Assembly: GCF_012275535.1 (NCBI RefSeq)
Contig: NZ_JAAVTK010000010.1
Location: forward strand, 62,001 to 126,000
Reading direction: 5' to 3'
DNA: 64,000 bases
Source: Hymenobacter artigasi
Lineage (GTDB): Bacteria; Bacteroidota; Bacteroidia; Cytophagales; Hymenobacteraceae
In this document: one piece after another, positions 56,895 through 64,000 of the stretch
How positions within the stretch are numbered: the first letter of the stretch is position 1
How the letters are laid out: every line of letters starts with the position of its first letter
Translations under genes and position numbers: made by a program
The notes under the pieces: generated by a model
Told to the model about the DNA's origin: nothing
Database searches by the model: none
What the model saw: only the letters and a program-made list of their open reading frames with translations

Positions 56895-57425
56895 ATGGCT
56901 GAGACTGAAGTACCCGCGCCCATTGCCAAGACCGAACGCGCCAAGCCCGCCGAACTGGTGCAGCTTATCGTGTTTCGGCTGGGCGATGAGGACTATGGCA
57001 TTCGCATTGAGCAGGTGAAGGAAGTGACCGTGACGCCCGACGTGGCCCGCATGCCCAAAACCCCGCCTTTCATCAAGGGCATTGCCAACCTGCGCGGCGA
57101 TATTATCGCCATTCTGGATTTGGAAGAGCGATTCCGGCTGCGGCCGGCCGGCCGCCCCATTCCCGAGCGCAGCTACATCATTGCCGTAGAAGCGGCCGAC
57201 TACGTGCTCGGCCTGATGGTGCGCGAAGTGCCGCGCCCCTTCACCATGCCCCTGAGCCAGATTGAGCCTGCGCCGGAGTTCGTGCAGGATTCCAGCACCC
57301 GCGACAAGTACCTCGAAGGCATCGCCAAACTCCCGGAGGGCGGTGTTATCATCGTATTAGACATGCGCAAGCTGCTGACTCCAAGCGAAGTGATGCGCCT
57401 GCCGGGCAAAACGGCATCTTCATAG
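56895..57425 (+). CDS. cheW: CheW coupling protein
   Basis: A 176-residue protein with the CheW SH3-like fold, which links receptors to CheA. LVQLIVFRLGDEDYGIRIEQV, the IKGIANLRGDIIAILDLEERF core motif and SYIIAVEAADYVLGLMV are typical. An N-terminal stretch of about 20 residues (MAETEVPAPIAKTERAKPAE) is longer than the family minimum. It starts 42 bases after the receptor stop, so it is in the same operon. Confidence 0.94.
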   Translation: MAETEVPAPIAKTERAKPAELVQLIVFRLGDEDYGIRIEQVKEVTVTPDVARMPKTPPFIKGIANLRGDIIAILDLEERFRLRPAGRPIPERSYIIAVEAADYVLGLMVREVPRPFTMPLSQIEPAPEFVQDSSTRDKYLEGIAKLPEGGVIIVLDMRKLLTPSEVMRLPGKTASS

Positions 57426-57495
57426 CGCCGACCCCGTACAAGGGTGGCCCGCAACTATGCTCGGCCACTCGTTAAATCTAACGTTCCCCAATTCC

Positions 57496-57882
57496 ATGAA
57501 TAAGCGCATCCTCATCGTCGACGACTCCTTTTATATGCGCACGATGCTCAAAAACATGCTCACCGATGCCGGCTACGAAGTAGTAGGCGAGGCCGCAAAC
57601 GGTGCCCAGGCGGTGGAAATGGCCGCTTCGACGTCGCCCGACCTTATTACCCTTGACGTGATTCTGCCCGATAACACCGGACTGGACGTGCTGAAAAGCC
57701 TCCGCCAGATTCAGCCTTCTGCCAAAGTGGTGATGTGCAGCGCGGTAGGCCAGGAGGTTATCGTTACGGAAGCCATTGAAAATGGTGCTTTGGCTTACAT
57801 CGTGAAGCCGTTCTCGGAAGAGAAAGTGCTGGAAATTGTGGGTGCGGCGCTGCAAAACGACGCTTCAGAACAGGCTGCGTAA
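57496..57882 (+). CDS. cheY: CheY-type response regulator
   Basis: A 128-residue single receiver domain. The acidic pair (D9, D10), the phosphorylated Asp (D54 in LDVILPDN), the Ser/Thr (S82 in MCSAVG) and K104 (VKPFS) are all in place. It has no output domain, so it would act by binding a partner. I use the ATG at 57496; the frame opening at 57457 adds no family sequence. No motility switch gene (fliM or the like) is in the window, so its target is unknown. Confidence 0.94.
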   Translation: MNKRILIVDDSFYMRTMLKNMLTDAGYEVVGEAANGAQAVEMAASTSPDLITLDVILPDNTGLDVLKSLRQIQPSAKVVMCSAVGQEVIVTEAIENGALAYIVKPFSEEKVLEIVGAALQNDASEQAA

Positions 57883-57893
57883 GGTGCTGCGAC

Positions 57894-57959
57894 AACTTTC
57901 CGTTGCCCTTCCACATTCCTTCGGAAACGATGGGAGGTGTGCGTGTGTGCCGGAAAGTT
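57894..57959 (+). other. possible hairpin in the cheY-cheA gap
   Basis: AACTTTCCG (57894) has an exact complement at 57951, 48 bases away. This may be a regulatory stem between cheY and cheA, or chance. There is no T-run after it, so it is not a terminator. Confidence 0.35.
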
Positions 57960-57987
57960 TAGGTATTAACTCAATTCACCCCGGCCA

Positions 57988-59622
57988 ATGAAAACGCGCG
58001 ACCAGGAATACCGGGAGCTTTTCATGGCCGAAGCGCTGGAGTATTACGACTCCATGAGCCGCCATTTGAGCGAGCTTGAGCGCAACCCCAACGCCGGCCC
58101 GGCCCTTAATGAGCTGTTCCGGCTCATGCACAACCTCAAGGCCAACGCCCGTGCCATGGGCTTTGCCGATTTGGGCGAAGTAGCACACCACCTCGAAACC
58201 CTGTTTGGGCTGATTCGGGACCAGGAGCGCACGTTCAGCGGCGCACTCATCAAGGTAGTTTTTGCCGGGGTTGATGCCTTGGGCAACATGATTCGGGCAG
58301 TGGGAGCCGACCAGGCCCTACCGGATGCCACCGCCCTGCTCGACAACCTCGACCGCCTGGTGCGGGGCGAAGAGCCTATTCTGGAAGAAGCCGAAGAGGC
58401 GGAATCGGAAGAGGAGTCAGGCAAGAAAATGGAGCTTTCTGACCTAGTATATATACAGGTTAAAAAACTTGATAATCTGCTGAATCTGGTTGGCGAGCTG
58501 GTTATTGACCGTGACCGGATTATGACGCTGGCGCAGGAAATCGGTAATCCCGCGCTGCTGGCCACTGCCCAGCACCTATTCCGCATTTCCGACGACTTGC
58601 AGTATAGCGTGATGGATGCCCGTCTGGTGGGCGTGGGGGTGCTATTGAATAAGTTTCCCCGGGTGGTGCGCGACGTAGCCAGCGCCGAAGACAAAGAAGT
58701 TGAGCTAATCCTCAGCGGTCAGGATGTGCAGATTGACCGCAACATCCTGCAAATCATTACCGATGCGCTGCTGCACCTGGTGCGCAACGCCGTCAGCCAC
58801 GGCCTCGAAACCACCGCCCAACGGGCAGCGGCTGGCAAGCCCACCGTTGGCCACCTCACCCTTTCGGCCCTGACCGAGCGCGACGACGTGCTCATTCAGG
58901 TGCGCGACGATGGCCGGGGCATCGATACCGAAGCCGTGCGCCGCAAAGCCATTGAACGCGGCCTGACTACGGCCGCCGCCGCCCTGGATGAGCAAGCCGT
59001 TTGGGCGCTTCTGTTCGAGCCCGGCTTCTCCATGGCTAGCAAAGTCACCGATATTTCGGGCCGCGGCGTGGGCCTCGATGTGGTGAAGATGGCCCTCGAC
59101 TCGTTGGGTGGCCAGCTGCGGGTGGAATCGCAGCTGGGCCAGGGTACTACGTTCACCTTGGTGTTGCCCACGTCCATTGCCGTGAAGGGCGCACTGCTGG
59201 TAGAAGTAGAGGAACGGCCCTATGCCATCCCGCTGATGCACACCGATACCGTATTGGCCCTGCAACCCGAGCAGATTTCGGTGGTAGGCGGCATGCTGGT
59301 GACGCATGTGCAGGGCCAGGCCGTGCCGCTGGTGCCATTGCAACTGCTGCTGCACGACGAGGGCGATGAACTGCTGCCCTTCGCCGATAAAGCAGATATG
59401 ACTGGTGCCCAACAGGTTCTGGTTGTAAATTATAATAACCGCCGTCTGGGCTTGTTGGTTGACCGGTTCATCCGGCAGCAAAACATTGTCATCAAGCCCC
59501 TGAGTAAACCGTTGGATACCATTGACCTGTTTGGTGGCGTAACCCTGCTCGGCAGCGGGCAAGTATGCCTGGTGCTGGATGTGCCGGCTCTGACGCGCCT
59601 TTTTCTGACCAAACGTCCTTAA
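57988..59622 (+). CDS. cheA: CheA histidine kinase without a P2 domain
   Basis: A 544-residue CheA. The P1 (Hpt) domain has the phospho-acceptor H48 in MHNLKANARAMGF, where the usual Gly after His-x-x-Lys is Ala. A short acidic linker (about 125-145) takes the place of P2. P3 dimerisation (VYIQVKKLDNLLNLVGELV), the P4 kinase domain (HLVRNAVSHGLE, DDGRGID, SGRGVGLDVVK, GTTFTLVLP) and the C-terminal CheW-like P5 domain (about 395-544) are complete. The P2 domain normally binds CheY and CheB; its loss is seen in some chemosensory classes. It likely phosphorylates the neighbouring CheY. Confidence 0.94.
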   Translation: MKTRDQEYRELFMAEALEYYDSMSRHLSELERNPNAGPALNELFRLMHNLKANARAMGFADLGEVAHHLETLFGLIRDQERTFSGALIKVVFAGVDALGNMIRAVGADQALPDATALLDNLDRLVRGEEPILEEAEEAESEEESGKKMELSDLVYIQVKKLDNLLNLVGELVIDRDRIMTLAQEIGNPALLATAQHLFRISDDLQYSVMDARLVGVGVLLNKFPRVVRDVASAEDKEVELILSGQDVQIDRNILQIITDALLHLVRNAVSHGLETTAQRAAAGKPTVGHLTLSALTERDDVLIQVRDDGRGIDTEAVRRKAIERGLTTAAAALDEQAVWALLFEPGFSMASKVTDISGRGVGLDVVKMALDSLGGQLRVESQLGQGTTFTLVLPTSIAVKGALLVEVEERPYAIPLMHTDTVLALQPEQISVVGGMLVTHVQGQAVPLVPLQLLLHDEGDELLPFADKADMTGAQQVLVVNYNNRRLGLLVDRFIRQQNIVIKPLSKPLDTIDLFGGVTLLGSGQVCLVLDVPALTRLFLTKRP

Positions 59623-59665
59623 TTTTTCTTTCTTTCACCCCAGTCCTCGCAGCTGCACTTTCCCC

Positions 59666-59673
59666 TATCTTTG
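59666..59673 (+). promoter_or_regulatory. possible internal promoter of cheC
   Basis: TATCTTTG matches TAnnTTTG exactly and ends 6 bases before the cheC ATG. A transcript from here would be leaderless. Since cheA ends just upstream, the match may be chance. Confidence 0.3.
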
Positions 59674-59678
59674 ACGTT

Positions 59679-60311
59679 ATGGATTTATCGATGACTGATT
59701 TAGAGCGTGATATAATCCGCGAGATTCTAAACATCGGCCTGGCCCGCGCCGCCGATTCATTCGCCGTTATCGCCCAGGAGCGGGTGCTACTCGAGGTGCC
59801 CAATATCGACCTTTTGATGAGCGACGATATTCTGCACCGCGTGCGCGATTATCAGACCCGGCACGTGCCCATTCAGTCCGATATCCGGGGTGATTTCAAC
59901 GGCACTACGCTCATGTTTTTCTCGGGCCAGCACGTTCAGCGCCTCTCACGGGTGTGCCTGCGCATGCAAACGCCCGAAACCCTGGAGCTGAATGAGCTGC
60001 AGGAGTCGCTGCTGCTCGAAATCAGCAATATCATTACCGGGGCATTGGTCACGCAGTTGGCCAATATTTTGAAAGCCAATATCTACGGTGCCCCACCGGT
60101 GGCCCCCAAAGGCGACATCGCTGAAAACCTGCAGAGCCTGCTGCCAGACCAGCAGCTACAGCCCCTCATTTTCTCGGTTATCACGCAGTTTTCGGACCGC
60201 GACAACACGGTGGAATTGCCGCTGATGCTGTTTTTTGACCGGGTAACGTTCCAGAAAATTCTGGAAATAATTCGTAGCTACGACTTTCTGGGCAGCCAGA
60301 TGTCGGCCTGA
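59679..60311 (+). CDS. cheC: CheC-type CheY-P phosphatase
   Basis: A 210-residue protein of the CheC family. The signature D/S-x3-E-x2-N-x22-P occurs twice: first in DIIREILN with the Pro exactly 22 residues after Asn (LLEVPNID), then in SLLLEISN with Pro 21-22 residues later (YGAPP). Both sites look intact, as in class I CheC, where both can dephosphorylate CheY-P. The ATG at 59679 is chosen over the frame opening at 59565, because the latter overlaps cheA. It would end the signal made by CheA. No CheD is present in the window, although many CheC proteins work with CheD. Confidence 0.88.
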   Translation: MDLSMTDLERDIIREILNIGLARAADSFAVIAQERVLLEVPNIDLLMSDDILHRVRDYQTRHVPIQSDIRGDFNGTTLMFFSGQHVQRLSRVCLRMQTPETLELNELQESLLLEISNIITGALVTQLANILKANIYGAPPVAPKGDIAENLQSLLPDQQLQPLIFSVITQFSDRDNTVELPLMLFFDRVTFQKILEIIRSYDFLGSQMSA

Positions 60312-60346
60312 TACCTGTTTTAGGAATGCCTGACCGCGTTCCGGCC

Positions 60347-60443
60347 CGTCATGCCGCGCCGGCCGTTGCAATTCTCCCGCAGGCCCGTTCGCTGAACATG
60401 GGCCACTGCTTCCGGGAGTTGCAGCGGCCGGCGCGGCATGACG
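60347..60443. repeat. long inverted repeat after cheC
   Basis: A perfect 19-bp outer stem (CGTCATGCCGCGCCGGCCG at 60347 and its complement at 60425) is continued by an imperfect inner stem (TTGCAATTCTCCCG and CGGGAGTTGCAG). It lies between cheC and the ureohydrolase gene and probably ends the cluster transcript, although there is only a short T-run (TTCTTTTT) after it. Confidence 0.75.
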
Positions 60444-60489
60444 TTCTTTTTCGCCTTCAACTTTACTATTTACCTACGCAGCACCTCCA

Positions 60490-61581
60490 ATGTCTAACGC
60501 GGACGCCTTAGCCCAAAAAATAGCTTCTTTCGACCCCAACGCGCCCGGCGATGTAGATAGCGGCATCTTCGGCCTGCCTTTCACGCCCGAGGAAGCGCAG
60601 GTAGTGGTAGTGCCCGTGCCGTGGGAGGTAACGGTGAGCTACCGCGCCGGTACGGCCGCCGGCCCGGCCGCCATCCGCGAAGCTTCATTGCAAGTGGACC
60701 TGTACGATTCTGACGTGCCCAACGCGTGGAAGCTCGGCCTGGCCATGGAGGAAGAGGACGAAACCATTGCCGAAGCCAGCCGCCGGCTGCGCCCCCTGGC
60801 CGCCGATTACATTGGCTGGCTGGAAGAAGGCCAGCCCGAGGCCGACCGCAAAAAGCACGAAGCCGTGCCCGCCCAGGCCACCGCCGAAGGCGACAAGATG
60901 ATACAGTGGCTGAAAGCCAAAACCGGAGCCCTGCTCGATGCCGGCAAAGGCGTGGTGGTGCTGGGCGGCGACCACAGCACGCCCCTGGGCTACCTGCAAG
61001 CACTGGCCGAGCGCCACGAGGAATTCGCCATTCTGCAGTTTGATGCCCATTGCGACCTGCGCCCCGCCTACGAGGGCTTTAAGTACTCGCACGCCAGCAT
61101 CATGCACAATGCCCTGCAGCTGCCGCAGGTGAAGAAGCTGGTACAGGTGGGCATTCGGGATTTCTGCCAGCAGGAGGCCGAATTCATCGACCAGTCCAAC
61201 GGCCGGGTGGCGCTGTTCAGCCAGCGTTTCCTGAGCGACGAGAAGTTTGCCAAGAAGTCGTGGAAGAAAGTGTGCGGCAAAATTATCGCCCAGCTGCCTA
61301 AAAAGGTCTATATCAGCTTCGATATCGACGGTCTCGACCCCAAGCTGTGCCCTGGCACCGGCACGCCCGTACCCGGCGGCCTGGATTTTGAGGAAGCCAC
61401 GTATTTGCTGCGGTCCATCGTGCGCGAGGGTATCCAAATCATCGGCTGCGACCTGAACGAAGTAGCGCCCGGCGACACCGAGTGGAACGCCATTGTGGGC
61501 GCGCGCCTGCTCTACCAACTTTGCAACTGGATGGCCGTATCGCAAGGACGGCTGCCGGCCAAAGGCATGCACGCCGAGTAA
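60490..61581 (+). CDS. ureohydrolase (arginase/agmatinase/formimidoylglutamase family)
   Basis: A 363-residue protein of the ureohydrolase superfamily. The manganese-binding motifs GGDHS, FDAHCDLR and SFDIDGLDP are all present, and GTGTPVPGG follows as in the family. An insertion after the first third (about residues 85-140) makes it longer than most. The substrate (arginine, agmatine or formimidoylglutamate) cannot be read. As hutH is in the window, formimidoylglutamase is possible, but they are not neighbours. Confidence 0.87.
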   Translation: MSNADALAQKIASFDPNAPGDVDSGIFGLPFTPEEAQVVVVPVPWEVTVSYRAGTAAGPAAIREASLQVDLYDSDVPNAWKLGLAMEEEDETIAEASRRLRPLAADYIGWLEEGQPEADRKKHEAVPAQATAEGDKMIQWLKAKTGALLDAGKGVVVLGGDHSTPLGYLQALAERHEEFAILQFDAHCDLRPAYEGFKYSHASIMHNALQLPQVKKLVQVGIRDFCQQEAEFIDQSNGRVALFSQRFLSDEKFAKKSWKKVCGKIIAQLPKKVYISFDIDGLDPKLCPGTGTPVPGGLDFEEATYLLRSIVREGIQIIGCDLNEVAPGDTEWNAIVGARLLYQLCNWMAVSQGRLPAKGMHAE

Positions 61582-61609
61582 ACCTTCTTTCACTTTTACC
61601 CTTGTTGCG

Positions 61610-61948
61610 ATGTTAGGATTCATTCTCAAATTCATTCTTACCGCTGTGCTGGTGTATGGCCTCAGCATGGTGCTGCCGGGCGTGGTGCTGGGCGGCGTGG
61701 GCAGCGCGGCCATTCTGGTTATCGTGCTGGGCATTCTGAATGCCATTGTGAAACCCATTCTGCAAATTCTGGGCTTTCCCATCACGGTGCTCACGCTGGG
61801 CCTTTTCCTGCTGGTTATCAACGTCATCATTGTGAAGCTGGCCGATTTCCTGATGAGCAGCTTCGATGTGCACGGCTTGCTGAATGCGCTGTTATTCAGC
61901 TTGGCCCTGTCGGTGGTAAATGCCGTGGTGGATTTGGTAATGGATTAA
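61610..61948 (+). CDS. small DUF360 (phage holin family IV-like) membrane protein
   Basis: A 112-residue membrane protein with about four hydrophobic segments (FILKFILTAVLVYGLSMVLPG, AAILVIVLGILNAIVKPIL, TVLTLGLFLLVINVIIVKL, LNALLFSLALSVVNAVVDL). This matches DUF360, which is labelled phage holin family but is a common chromosomal gene without a phage context. It has no other phage genes near it, so holin function is not claimed. Confidence 0.82.
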   Translation: MLGFILKFILTAVLVYGLSMVLPGVVLGGVGSAAILVIVLGILNAIVKPILQILGFPITVLTLGLFLLVINVIIVKLADFLMSSFDVHGLLNALLFSLALSVVNAVVDLVMD

Positions 61949-61967
61949 ATCTGGCTTTAGCCTTGAG

Positions 61968-62019
61968 CTGAAAAGCCCCGCTGCGGTACCATAACTGGTG
62001 CTGCGGCGGGGCTTTTCAG
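61968..62019. terminator. bidirectional terminator
   Basis: A 13-bp outer stem (CTGAAAAGCCCCG with CGGGGCTTTTCAG) between convergent genes, followed by TGTTTTT on the plus strand. Confidence 0.85.
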
Positions 62020-62024
62020 TGTTT

Positions 62025-62912
62025 TTAGCCCTCGGCTTGGGCAATGCTGCGCCGCCAGCGCCGCACGGCCCACCAGCCGGCCCCGCCCAGCAGCAGGAAG
62101 GGCCAGATGGCTACCATGCCAATCAGCAGACTGGTAATCAGCGTCCAGCCGGTGTAGAAAGATTCTACGAGGCGACTGGCGAATGATACAACCGGGGCCT
62201 CGGGTACGGGCTGGGGCAGGGTCTGGTAGCAGGTGAGCGAGATGGTGGAATAAGCCACTTCATCGTTGAGCGTTTTGAGGCGGCTTTCGGTGCTCTCAAT
62301 TTCTTCCCGAACCTCGCCGATTTTGCCTTCCACTTCCAGCACTTCGCTGATTTTGCGGGCGCGGGCCAGCAGGTCGATGTAGCGCTTTTCGATGGCGCGC
62401 TTGGTGGCGAGGCGGGCAGCTACGTCGGCGTGCTGGGCCGTTACATCGTCGGTAGTCAGCTTTTTTTCTTCCACGGTGCCCAGGCCGCGCAACGAAGCCA
62501 TCAGCGGCTGGAAGCGGGCGGGAGCCACCCGAATGGTTATCGCCTGCCGCCATTCGCCCTCGGCCCGCACCTCGGTAGCGGCGCTGAGGTACCCTCCGTT
62601 GCGGTGCACAAGGCTGTCGAGGCGGGCGCTGGCACGCGGCAGGCTGGCCACCTTCAGCCGTAAATCGGCGTGGTAAATGAGCAGGCGAGAGGGCGCAACG
62701 ATTAATTCGGTATAGGGCCGGGGGCCCGGAATAACGTCGGCAGTCGCTTGGTCATCAGAATTTGGACTCTCCTGCAGGGGTGCTGGCGCACTCATCAGGT
62801 ACTGTGGCGAGCGCGGAGCTACGTCGGCAACGGCTTCTGCATCATTCTTGGTGTGGCTACAGCCGCATAGCAGGGCTGCCAGCCCCAGGGCAATGCCAAG
62901 GGAGTATTTCAT
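62025..62912 (-). CDS. DUF4349 lipoprotein
   Basis: A 295-residue protein with a lipoprotein signal (LAALLCGC, lipidation at C18) and a C-terminal membrane helix followed by WAVRRWRRS. The DUF4349 region (LIYHADLRLKVASLPRASAR to TISLTCYQ) contains a long coiled coil (AIEKRYIDLLARARKISEVLEVEGKIGE). The function is unknown. Confidence 0.82.
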   Translation of the reverse strand: MKYSLGIALGLAALLCGCSHTKNDAEAVADVAPRSPQYLMSAPAPLQESPNSDDQATADVIPGPRPYTELIVAPSRLLIYHADLRLKVASLPRASARLDSLVHRNGGYLSAATEVRAEGEWRQAITIRVAPARFQPLMASLRGLGTVEEKKLTTDDVTAQHADVAARLATKRAIEKRYIDLLARARKISEVLEVEGKIGEVREEIESTESRLKTLNDEVAYSTISLTCYQTLPQPVPEAPVVSFASRLVESFYTGWTLITSLLIGMVAIWPFLLLGGAGWWAVRRWRRSIAQAEG

Positions 62913-63006
62913 GATTCATTCGATGATAAAGTGAAACCAGAAACAGTAGCTGCGCAGCTCCTTTTATGCCAACGCACAAGCAGAAGTAACCCATATAGCC
63001 GGTAAC

Positions 63007-63042
63007 AAAAAATGCCCGGCAGGAAGGCCGGGCATTTTTTTG
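63007..63042 (-). terminator. murA terminator
   Basis: A perfect stem (AAAAAATGCCCGGC with GCCGGGCATTTTTTT) lies just after the murA stop codon on the minus strand, and is symmetrical. Confidence 0.85.
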
Positions 63043-63060
63043 CATCAAGCAACGCTTGCT

Positions 63061-64000
63061 TTACAGGCGGCGAATATCAGCCCCCAGCGCTTGCAGGCGC
63101 GTATCGATATTCTGATAGCCGCGGTCAATCTGCTCCACGTTTTCGATGGTGCTTTTGCCCTCGGCCGACAGCGCGGCGATGAGCAGGGCCACACCGGCGC
63201 GGATATCGGGCGAGGTCATGGTGATGCCGCGCAGGCGGGTGCGCTGGTCCAGGCCGATGACGGTGGCGCGGTGCGGGTCGCAAAGAATAACCTGCGCGCC
63301 CATGTCGATGAGCTTATCGACGAAGAACAGCCGCGACTCAAACATCTTCTGGTGAATGAGAACCGTGCCCTTGGCCTGACACGCCACTACCAGCACAATG
63401 CTGAGCAAGTCGGGCGTGAAGCCCGGCCAGGTATGGTCGCTCACCGTCAGAATGGAGCCGTCGAGGTAGGTGGCGATTTCGTAGTGCGGCTGGGCCGGAA
63501 TGAAAATGTCATCGCCCCGGAATTCGAGCTGAATGCCCAGCTTGCGGAAAGTATCGGGGATGAGACCCAGCTCGGGAATCTGGCAGTCCTTAATGGTGAT
63601 TTCGGAGCCCGTCATGGCCGCGAGGCCGATGAAGGAGCCAATTTCAATCATGTCTGGCAGCATGCGGTGCTCGGTGCCGCCCAGCTTTTCCACGCCCACG
63701 ATGGTGAGCAGGTTGGAGCCAATGCCTTGAATATTAGCGCCCATACGCACCAGCATCCGGCACAGCTGCTGCAAGTAAGGCTCACAAGCGGCGTTGTAGA
63801 TGGTGGTGGTACCCTCGGCCAGCACGGCGGCCATGAGGATGTTGGCCGTGCCGGTTACCGATGCTTCGTCGAGCAGCATGTGGGTGCCCGTCAACTTGCC
63901 ATCTACCTTGATGCGGTAGAAATCGGTGCCTTCCAGCGTGAGCTTACCGCCCAGCTTTTCGAGGCCCAGAAAGTGGGTGTCCATTGGCCGGCGACCAATT
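63061..64000 (-). CDS. murA: UDP-N-acetylglucosamine 1-carboxyvinyltransferase (start outside window)
   Basis: The C-terminal two-thirds of MurA, which transfers enolpyruvate to UDP-GlcNAc in the first step of cell-wall synthesis. The frame is open to the window end, and the IGRRPMDTHFLGLEKLGG segment at its edge is the sequence that follows the catalytic cysteine in the family; that cysteine lies just outside. The later motifs MIEIGSFIGLAAMTG, DHTWPGFTPDL and SPDIRAGVALLIAAL are typical. Only the terminal part can be judged. Confidence 0.95.
   Translation of the reverse strand, partial: IGRRPMDTHFLGLEKLGGKLTLEGTDFYRIKVDGKLTGTHMLLDEASVTGTANILMAAVLAEGTTTIYNAACEPYLQQLCRMLVRMGANIQGIGSNLLTIVGVEKLGGTEHRMLPDMIEIGSFIGLAAMTGSEITIKDCQIPELGLIPDTFRKLGIQLEFRGDDIFIPAQPHYEIATYLDGSILTVSDHTWPGFTPDLLSIVLVVACQAKGTVLIHQKMFESRLFFVDKLIDMGAQVILCDPHRATVIGLDQRTRLRGITMTSPDIRAGVALLIAALSAEGKSTIENVEQIDRGYQNIDTRLQALGADIRRL

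Noticed and set aside
61610..61948. Prophage remnant suggested by a holin-like family name
   Set aside because: The family is a common chromosomal membrane protein, and there are no other phage genes nearby.

Overview
The window looks like chromosomal DNA of a Hymenobacter-like bacterium (Bacteroidota, Cytophagales). The evidence is the high GC content, two proteins with type IX secretion (T9SS) type A sorting tails, one with a gliding-motility type B tail, a TonB-dependent receptor, promoters with the Bacteroidota -7 box TAnnTTTG, and almost no Shine-Dalgarno sites. Most genes are housekeeping or core metabolism. There is no prophage, rRNA operon or CRISPR array.

Layout. 1-8.6 kb: a cut-off CHRD-domain secreted protein, a cytochrome b plus molybdopterin oxidoreductase pair, small conserved genes, a methyltransferase, a thioesterase, a DinB protein, a GT-C-like membrane protein and pyruvate dehydrogenase E1 beta. 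8.8-16.1 kb: a TPR lipoprotein, a PspC-like protein, a ybaB-glycosyltransferase pair, a giant-adhesin-type secreted protein and hutH. 16.3-24.6 kb: hisS, a REP-associated transposase with three REP sequences, a TonB receptor, a MORN-repeat protein and a thiolase. 24.7-29.1 kb: a batB/batC-like pair, three tRNA genes (Ser-GCT, Pro-TGG, Arg-TCT) and a T9SS cargo protein. 29.3-35.4 kb: gyrB, then ppk1 and ppx facing each other (polyphosphate synthesis and breakdown). 35.6-42.4 kb: two outer-membrane barrel proteins, one fused to a metallophosphoesterase, and a flavin monooxygenase. 42.4-49.7 kb: a membrane hydrolase, a 40-residue membrane micro-protein, a zinc-less sirtuin, a pirin-nitroreductase-pirin operon, a HAD phosphatase and a PIN-domain toxin-antitoxin pair directly after topA. 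49.7-60.3 kb: topA and, divergently, a five-gene chemosensory cluster. 60.5-64 kb: a ureohydrolase, a small membrane protein, a DUF4349 lipoprotein and the start-truncated murA.

The most interesting system is the cluster at 52459-60311. It encodes a 1464-residue receptor with no membrane segment, built from ten exact 92-residue double-HAMP units and a chemoreceptor signalling domain with a strongly basic tail, followed by CheW, CheY, a CheA without the P2 domain, and a CheC-type phosphatase with both catalytic sites intact. No methylation enzymes (CheR, CheB, CheD) are present in the window. It reads as a complete cytoplasmic signalling pathway of unknown input.

A second theme is the number of long, nested or perfect palindromes in intergenic DNA (16.2, 18.4, 21.6, 23.2, 31.5, 46.5 and 60.4 kb), and a family of G-tract inverted repeats at gene ends (3.3, 8.7, 34.4 kb, with a half copy at 44.1 kb).
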